Assembly (NCBI GenBank): GCA_030867875.1
Contig: JAOWCC010000577.1
Coordinates: 154,930,344 to 154,994,343, forward strand
From: Actinernus sp. WN-2022
Taxonomy: Eukaryota; Cnidaria; Anthozoa; Actiniaria; Actinernidae
DNA length: 64,000 nt
Reading direction: 5' to 3'
Positions 57,595 to 64,000 of this stretch are shown piece after piece. A program made the position numbers and the translations under genes. The notes beneath the pieces were generated by a model. The model had not been told where the DNA came from, ran no database searches, and saw only the letters and a list, made by a program, of their open reading frames with translations. Each line of letters starts with the position of its first letter. Within the stretch, counting starts at the first letter, position 1.

Positions 57595-57802
57595 GAGCGG
57601 TTTTTAATTGAGTGACGAAAAGCAATTGCTTTTTACTGCGATTGGTTAGTTTTCCATGATTGCGTTTACTTTGCTTCGTGATTGGTTGAAGTAAAAGCAA
57701 TCATAAATTACTTCAGTTCGTGATTGGTTCATCGATGTTGTTACTTGCTCCTGTGATTGGCTCACTTGTTTTGGTTTTACGACACTCAATTGAAAACCGC
57801 TC
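57595..57802. mobile_element. MITE of the GAGCGGTTTTCAATT family with GTGATTGG repeats
   Basis: GAGCGGTTTTTAATTGAGTG and CACTCAATTGAAAACCGCTC are the tips. GTGATTGG-like words recur four times inside, each near AAGTAA/TTACTTC words. A degraded relative is at 18836-19098. Confidence 0.85.
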
Positions 57803-57974
57803 TATATTAGAATTTTAAATATTTTATTGGGAGAAAGAAATGCATTCGATGTGTCTCTCATAGCGCGGTGGATACCGGGACATCAAAATAATCAACCAAT
57901 CCGATTGATGGAGTCTCGGACTCTGTTACAGGTTAGATCAAATAAATAAAATCACTGGGTCGAGTTGTCTGTAA

Positions 57975-59975
57975 ATTTGTTTTATTTATTTGTATACATT
58001 TTGGGCAAAGATAACCCACATTTCTTTTGGAAATGCACAATTCAGATTTGCGATTGTATAAAATCGTTCGGGACGAACTAAAAATAAAGCGGGACACGTT
58101 TTGAGAAAACAGTCACTACTCAAACAGGCTTCGTCGCCCTCCGTCACGTTTCCGGTGTTCTTCTTGGAGTTCATCTTGGACAGCTTATGAGGTCCACAAA
58201 TTCTATAGGAATCAAGTAGAAGAGATTTCCTTAAGCTTGTTAGTGTTTATCTAATCAGAACAGACAAAAGAAAGGAAATAGCGGCTTGGAGTGAGTATAT
58301 CTATATTAAACGCGCTAATCTAGCGACTAGACAGATATATTGTTATACTACAAAACTACATTGCTTTCTTTTGTTAATTGTTTTGACACAGATAGAAGCT
58401 AGCTATTCGATTATGTTTCAAGGATTTAGTTGAATCAACTAACAACTTTAATCTGCGAAGTTCAAGTCACATATTCATGGCCAAAAAGCAACCAAAATGA
58501 AACAAAGGCCGAACTATATTGTCAGCAATTTGTTGACTGTCCATTTCACAAATTACAACTACGAGAAAACACACTATTTCAAGGTAAGTACAATTTTGGC
58601 GCAATGCAAGGATTCTGGCTACTGGGAAGGTTGTATAGCCGGTAGCACGGCGCAACTCAGTAGCAGACGTTCACTTACCAACAAAGTCGATTTTCCTGTC
58701 GTTGTCAAGGCGGGCAAATCTTATAATTTCATCCATTTCTTCTTTCGAGACACACTCCTCCAAAGTACACAGAGCGAATCTCAATTGAGCTGAGTCGATG
58801 TAACCCTTCTCGTCCGAGTCAAACACTCGAAACTCTTCTGTGAAGTCTTCCCACCTCGGTATGGACCCGCGCTGCTGATTCAGTCGCATGATTCGGACAG
58901 ATTCTTTGTCGTTCATTTTCTTTGCTTTGGGAAAAAAAAACATTTTAAATTAGCTCCAAATTTCTGAATTTTTTATATATATGAAATCGTTGTACATGTT
59001 AAATTGCAAGGGGAATATATATTAAATCATTCTTAAAATGCAAGAGAAAATATATATTCCCCGAAAAGAACAAAGAAATTGAGGTGTGAGATGAAAATAT
59101 GAGATCTTTTCCCCTAAAAAAAAAAAAAAAAACAGAGCCATGTAGAAAATAAAATCACAAAACTCTGTGATCTATAGTAAGCACTTGCTGAAACCATATA
59201 CTCACTGTTATTTTTGTGGGTCTTTAATCTCAGAACCGACTTGAATGTTCTCAACATCTTGTATATCCTTAACTGGTCAGTACAGTTTTCATTGTGGTTG
59301 CTTTTCTGTAGATTTTTATAGCGCCCGCGCCATTAGGTTAATTCCGTTCTGCATCGTTCCAATCGACCACCGACTCCAATGGCAAGTTTTAATAGGTGAA
59401 CCGCAGCTTTCACCACCTGTTGTCTCATTAGCATTCGCTACTTGCCGGCGGGTATAAATGTTATATATATAATTTAAAATAGCAATAGTTGTTGTTGTTG
59501 TTGTTGTCGTTCTTTAGCACTGAGTAATTTAGGACCTGCTTACACGATGGGAGGTTGACCCTAGTGCTAGGACTAGCATCATTGCTGTCGATATGTAGCC
59601 TACGTATAGCCGCGTTAACCCATCCTCAGGAGTACAAAACAGTCAATGAGGATAGCCCTAGAGTTGGGGTCAACTTATGGCTAAGTCTTTCGGCATTATG
59701 CGAAAAGTTGGCAAATTATTGCCAATCACGTGTAAAGCTATGGCCAGGACGTTCAATCTATTTGAATTATTTCGTTACTCGAATATCTTTTCTTCTATTT
59801 GAAGCCAAAAACTAACCCTTCTCTCTACCTAATATTTTCTTGCTAGAGTGTGATCGAACACTGAACGCATGAATGAACGAACGTGTAACGTATACGTATA
59901 TACTGGCTATTATCTGCCGTTATTGTTTTTGTTTCCAACAAAGCAATACATTTATTGGTGGAAAAACCATTTAGT
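57975..59975. repeat. Segmental duplication, copy 2 (EF-hand gene)
   Basis: This is the direct copy of 51581-53606. It lacks the 115-bp MITE and carries an extra stretch of about 110 bp at about 59797-59908. Confidence 0.9.
58171..59257 (-). CDS. Calmodulin-like EF-hand protein, copy 2
   Basis: Exons 59206-59257, 58679-58924 and 58171-58202 (minus strand) give the same 109-residue protein as copy 1, with only two differences noticed: D16 is N, and the leucine in KIDLVEF is phenylalanine. Splice sites are intact (GTGAGT and GTAAGT donors; TTTCCCAAAG and TTCCTATAG acceptors). Both EF-hand loops have the same unusual residues as copy 1. TTTATT at 57981-57986 is a possible AATAAA signal on the coding strand. 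The intact state of both copies suggests a recent duplication or selection to keep both. Confidence 0.85.
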
Positions 59976-60197
59976 AAGATAAGTAAGGGTTAATGAATGT
60001 CCACTCGTGTGATATGGATTTATCATCGCTCGTAATGCTAGCTTTACGCCCTCGTGGCCGTTAACCAATTTATCTTATGCCGTTTAACCTGGTAGTTATG
60101 CGCAGTAGGCGTACAGAAAGTACTAATTAGCATATCAAAATCTTCCCGGTTAATTGAGCGAGCGTACGTGAGAAGGTCGCAAAGGGGAGGATTTGTA

Positions 60198-60630
60198 CCC
60201 GGGGGGGGGGGGGGGGGGGGGTACTCGGGGGGGGGGGGGGGGAGGTGGTACTCCCATATATGGACTATACGGGGATGATCCGCTGGACAGGGTATGGTTT
60301 TTCGAGTTTCTGATCTTAGACAGGGTATCCATTTTCACATCGACAGATCTTGAACAGGGTATGGTATTTATCTAGTGCCGTTATTTAGTCTAGTGCTTGC
60401 TGAAGACTTATTTAGTTATGACACTCATTATGCAAGATCACAATAAACACTGACATCCAAGTATAGATAATTTGTTATTTGTCTTATAGAGGGAAAATTT
60501 TAACACTTTGTCTTGAACAGGGTATGGAAATTTGAGTTTTTTTGTCTTAAACAGGGTAAGGGTTTCAGAGCCCCAGCGGCACACCCCTACCCAACTTTAG
60601 GTAGAGTACCCCCCCCCCCCCCCCCCCCCG
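60198..60630. mobile_element. Poly-G/poly-C bordered element with GGATTTGTA target duplication
   Basis: The element starts CCCGGGGG with about 20 G, then GTACTC and another G run. It ends GAGTACC with a C run of about 20. GGATTTGTA occurs on both sides (60189-60197 and 60631-60639), an 8-9 bp duplication as in hAT elements. The interior repeats AACAGGGTATGG or GACAGGGTAT words four or five times. The proline- and glycine-rich frames over the tracts are artefacts. Confidence 0.8.
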
Positions 60631-60844
60631 GGATTTGTAGTAGCATTTTGAAGGCTGACGGCCCTGTATTAGGGAACTACGTAACAATGGCTTCAGAGTC
60701 GATGGAGGAAGAAGTTGAGTTGGATATGATAACATTTGGACAAATAGTTCTGTTCTTAGAATGTTGATCATGTTTGATTTGGATACTTTTGCATAAGATA
60801 TCGGTGAATTATGTCCAAACACTGCACGAAAATCGAACAAAAAG

Positions 60845-61640
60845 TACATTAAAAATACTTTCTGATGCCAAACAAACCACAGGAACACAAAGAGCATAGT
60901 CTTCTGATCAACCAACATACATATGAAGCTGTAAAATAAGTTTCCAGTCCATAAAAGCCAATAGTTCGAACTAGTATAAACACGCTAGTATTTAAAGCTC
61001 AAAGGATTTTCTTCACAAGTAAACATTGTAGTGTAAGCACTACACAATGCTTCCAAAACTGTATGAAATCTCCCGGTTAAAAATTCCCTGAAGTCCAAAT
61101 AACCACAGCAGCTCACACAGGATAGTCTTCTGAGCAATCTACATTCATTTGAAGATATCAAAATTGTTTTGGAGTCCATAAAAACCGATAGATCGAACTA
61201 GTACAAACAAGCTTGTTAGTTATAAACAGACTTCCGTTGCAAATAAACATTCTATGGTCGAGCGCGCTACAGTATGCTTCCAAAACCGTAGGCAAACTCC
61301 CGTTTAAAAAATTCCTGATGCCCAAATAACCAAAGCAGCTCACACATGATAGTCTTCTGAGCAATCTACATTCATTTGATGGTATCGAAATTGTTTTGGA
61401 GTTGAAAACCGATAGATCGAACTAGTACAAACAAGCTCGTTATTAATTCACAGACTGCGTTACGAGTAAACAGCGCGCTACACTAGGCTTGCAAAAGTGT
61501 ACGAAATGCACCGTTCAAACATTCCCTGATTCCAAATAACTACAGCAGCTCAAACAGGATAACCATGTGAACAATCGACATTCATTCGAAGTGATAACAA
61601 TTGTGTTCAAGTACAAACATACCGTTAGTTCACGCCACGC
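60845..61640. repeat. Diverged tandem repeat, period about 226 bp
   Basis: ATAGATCGAACTAGTACAAAC-like blocks begin at about 60961, 61188 and 61413, and GCAGCTCACACAGGATAGTC-like blocks at about 61109, 61336 and 61546. A partial first unit starts near 60845. The minus strand keeps a similar short peptide in each unit (ECRLLRRLSCVSCCGYL, RRLSCVSCFGYL, ECRLFTWLSCLSCCSYL). Confidence 0.8.
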
Positions 61641-62609
61641 TGAATTCGTAGTTTTTTCGAAATTTTCTAGCTCATTTTCGCAAATCAAACAAAAAAAGGC
61701 TATAGAACTAATAAATATATACATCTAAAATACTGTACGAAGTTTGGAGGACTGATGGCCCACACAAGCTGTTAAATTGGACCAGATTATACCACGCTCG
61801 CATTGATGGCGGATAAGTTGAATTTCCCGTGGCCCAAGGAATATTAAGTAATGGTCCGCGCAAGAGGTAGGCATATGTTATGCATGGAATGTAAAGAGGT
61901 GCTAATTGTGGTATTGTTTCAATCTTCCACCTCATTGGCTTAGACATTAAAATCTATCTAAACTTGAAGAAGAATATAATTTTCTCTAATTTTGTAAACA
62001 GATTTGAATTGCATCTAGTTAAAACACTCATAACTTTTAATATGACGAACTTTCAATATGGGGAACATTTTTAAATTGAACGTTTTCTTGGTTATTGTTT
62101 TGGACTCTTCTGATTGGACGAAATGTTTACACACAAAAGAAATGTACCTTTAAAATGCATTTTTAGTGGATTTAATTTCAGAAATTTATCATAGAAGGGT
62201 TGATGAGTTGTCAGTATAAAAAACAGAAAATACTAAAGTGGGGAAAGCAAATTGCATCTGAACGATAGAATTGTGCCTACCTATTGCGCGGATGGTTACT
62301 TAACTATCTCGTCTCTACTGCGCATGCGTATAAACCGATGACCATGCCCCTTTAACCCAGAAATAAATCAAATCAATATCTTTTTAAAGATATAAATATC
62401 GGTTTTATCGGTGTGTGAGTGATAAATAAATATATCACAAGTTCATATTTCGAAATCACATGCACGTGAATGAAATATTTTGAAATTCACGTGCAAATGA
62501 ACATGAAATCAAAACGTTTTTCGTTGGAATTGTGTTTATGCAAAATACTAGGCATAACTGACAAATTTATTTGGCACAACTGCCTCAGTTGATTCTTCTT
62601 CTCGCCAGC
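61640..62609. other. Gene-free stretch
   Basis: No recognisable gene or repeat was found, apart from a short inverted pair CACGTGAATGAAATATTTTG/AAATTCACGTGCA around 62462-62496. Confidence 0.5.
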
Positions 62610-63222
62610 AATGGAGTTGTTAGAGGAGATTAATACCCAAGACCTTGGTTCTGGGATAAACACAGTGGCGAATTTTTCTGTGGAAGAGCTGCTGTTTCTT
62701 GAGGATGACAATGAGTTCAGGATACAAAGAAGGGTAGCCTGGGAACCAGCCGACTCTTATCGCTCCCCATTCTTTCGCGAGTAAGAGTCGGCTGGTTTCC
62801 CAGGCTAAAAGAAGGGCACTTTGGCGATATAGTGACCGAAAGTGATTTACGGAGGAGAACGGTCGAATTAAAGAGTACAAGCTAACACGAGACGTTCAAT
62901 GAAGTGGTCAGTCAAAGTTTGAGAATCGTGGGCAAACTTTCGAAACAAAGCTGTCGATACTGCCTTGGGAAGGTACCCTCAAATTGCCGAGCTTGGAACG
63001 TCAAGCCCAGAAGAGTTGAATTTTTGGCTTGCAAGATTCATTATAGAAGTACGCAAGGAAGACCGTGACGACTTCCGCCTTGCACGCTCTATTACCTCGC
63101 ATGTGGTTTAAGTCGTCACGTCAAAGAAGATTTGGGAACTAGGAGATTAATCAACATTCTTTCAAAAGCCGACTTTCGTTTTGCTGACTTTAGAGCGGCG
63201 TTGGATTCTAGAATGAAAGAGG
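62610..63222 (+). pseudogene. DUF3504/Crypton-derived (KIAA1958/QRICH1-like) fragment
   Basis: An ATG at 62610 opens MELLEEINTQDLGSGINTVA and an acidic stretch. Further on, SPEELNFWLARFIIEVRKED and, after a frameshift near 63070, PPCTLYYLACGLSRHVKEDL and FADFRAALDSRMKE match the N-terminal part of the tyrosine-recombinase-derived domain found in Crypton-derived animal genes. GT follows MKE at 63223, a position where related genes have an intron. A stop (about 62919), the frameshift and an inserted hairpin show that this copy is broken. A recently decayed gene is possible. Confidence 0.7.
62735..62806. mobile_element. 72-bp hairpin with 9-bp target duplication inside the DUF3504-like frame
   Basis: TAGCCTGGGAACCAGCCGAC and TCTTA pair with TAAGAGTCGGCTGG and the tip CCAGGCTA. 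AAAGAAGGG is present on both sides (62726-62734 and 62807-62815). Hairpin plus duplication is 81 bp, a multiple of three. The tip and the 9-bp duplication match the element at 38129-38321. Confidence 0.9.
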
Positions 63223-63335
63223 TATGTAACGAAATATTGTGTTTAATGCATTCAAGATGCAAAATTGTGTCGTTTCTTTACGGGCCGGGTGTGGTTTAAT
63301 TTGTTGTTGCATAATTATTTATTCGACTGTAATAT

Positions 63336-63955
63336 ATCATTAGTATGCGATAAACAGTGGCATGATAAACAGTGTAATAACCATTTATCACGCTACTTAT
63401 CGCATACTAATGAGTATTTATTACCCCACAATAGCTGATATTAGTACGCGATAAACAGTGGGATGATAAACAGTGTGATAACCATTTATCACGCTACTTA
63501 TCGCAGTCATCGCATACTAATGAGTATTTATTACCCCACAATAGCTGATATTAGTACACGATAAACAGTGGGATGATAAACAGTGTGATAACCATTTATC
63601 ACGCTATTTATCGCATACTAATGAGTATTTAATATTACCCCACAATAGCTGATATTAGTACACGATAAACAGTGGGATGATAAACAGTGTGATAACCATT
63701 TATCACGCTACTTATCGCATACTAATGAGTATTTATTACCCCACAATAGCTGATATTAGTACGCGATAAACAGTGGGATGACAAACAGTGTGATAACCAT
63801 TTATCACGCTATTTATCGCATACTAATGAGTATTTATTACCACACAATAGCTGATATTAGTACGCGATAAACAGTGGGATGATAAACAGTGTGATAACCA
63901 TTTATCACGCTATTTATTGCATACTAATGAGTATTTATTACCACACAATTTCCCT
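63336..63955. repeat. Palindromic satellite, period about 101 bp
   Basis: About six units run with successive start spacing 110, 104, 101 and 101. Each unit holds the inverted pairs ATTAGTACGCGATAA/TTATCGCATACTAAT and GTGTGATAA...CCATTTATCAC. AGTATTTATTACCCCACAAT links the units. It looks like a hairpin MITE that has become a tandem array. Confidence 0.9.
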
Positions 63956-64000
63956 GTCTTCAAAAGCCTGGCCCACTTGCCCTTAACTGAATTAAGACAG

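Noticed and set aside
60150..60767. Proline- and glycine-rich frames over the poly-G and poly-C runs
   Set aside because: They arise from homopolymer tracts at the tips of a mobile element.
63336..63955. A CRISPR array
   Set aside because: The units are contiguous palindromic repeats without unique spacers, in a eukaryotic context.

Overview
This window looks like nuclear DNA of a cnidarian, most likely an anthozoan such as a stony coral. The evidence is intron-containing animal genes with GT..AG splice sites, AT-rich sequence, decayed LINE and Penelope-like reverse transcriptases, and a very high density of palindromic (foldback) DNA transposons. The species assignment is inference. No bacterial, organellar or CRISPR feature was seen.

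Host genes. (1) The 3' part of a type I TGF-beta/BMP/activin receptor kinase closest to ALK1/ALK2 (ACVR1 type) lies on the + strand, with exons 3924-4874, 11046-11176 and 12673-12888. The ligand-binding ectodomain exons are not seen and probably lie upstream of the window. (2) A complete two-exon ectonucleotide pyrophosphatase/phosphodiesterase of the type I membrane ENPP4/ENPP5 kind lies on the - strand, with exons 35587-36282 and 26615-27307 and an 8.3 kb intron packed with transposons. (3) Two intact, nearly identical three-exon genes for a 109-residue calmodulin-like EF-hand protein lie on the - strand (51800-53001 and 58171-59257), inside a direct segmental duplication of about 2 kb. (4) A broken plus-strand fragment resembling DUF3504/Crypton-derived (KIAA1958/QRICH1-like) genes lies at 62610-63222. 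The three intact genes are not an operon and no shared pathway is implied.

Mobile DNA dominates. Seven elements have TTAA on both sides (1115-2494, 2499-3327, 5661-7959, 16871-17009, 34772-35379, 38648-38737, 44338-44852). The 5661-7959 element carries a THAP zinc-finger start, which fits the Kolobok superfamily. Two of the others sit inside other MITEs whose uninterrupted relatives are also in this window, so both insertions can be read directly. Two giant near-perfect palindromes (14633-15865 and 40937-42289) share CACAGG termini and 7-bp target duplications. Between about 28.0 and 33.8 kb, a chain of palindromes and a Penelope-like element is separated by (TA)n tracts, which suggests insertion targeting of microsatellites. 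Two small hairpins (38129-38321 and 62735-62806) share a TAGCCTG terminus and 9-bp duplications. Two LINE remnants (47925-49262, 54930-56000) precede the two EF-hand gene copies.

Layout: 1-3.3 kb TTAA elements; 3.6-13.5 kb receptor gene; 13.9-17 kb split THAP gene and palindrome 1; 17-26.6 kb repeats; 26.6-36.3 kb ENPP gene; 36.4-47 kb repeat family, palindrome 2 and nested MITEs; 47-60 kb LINEs and duplicated EF-hand genes; 60-64 kb poly-G element, tandem arrays, DUF3504-like fragment and a palindromic satellite.
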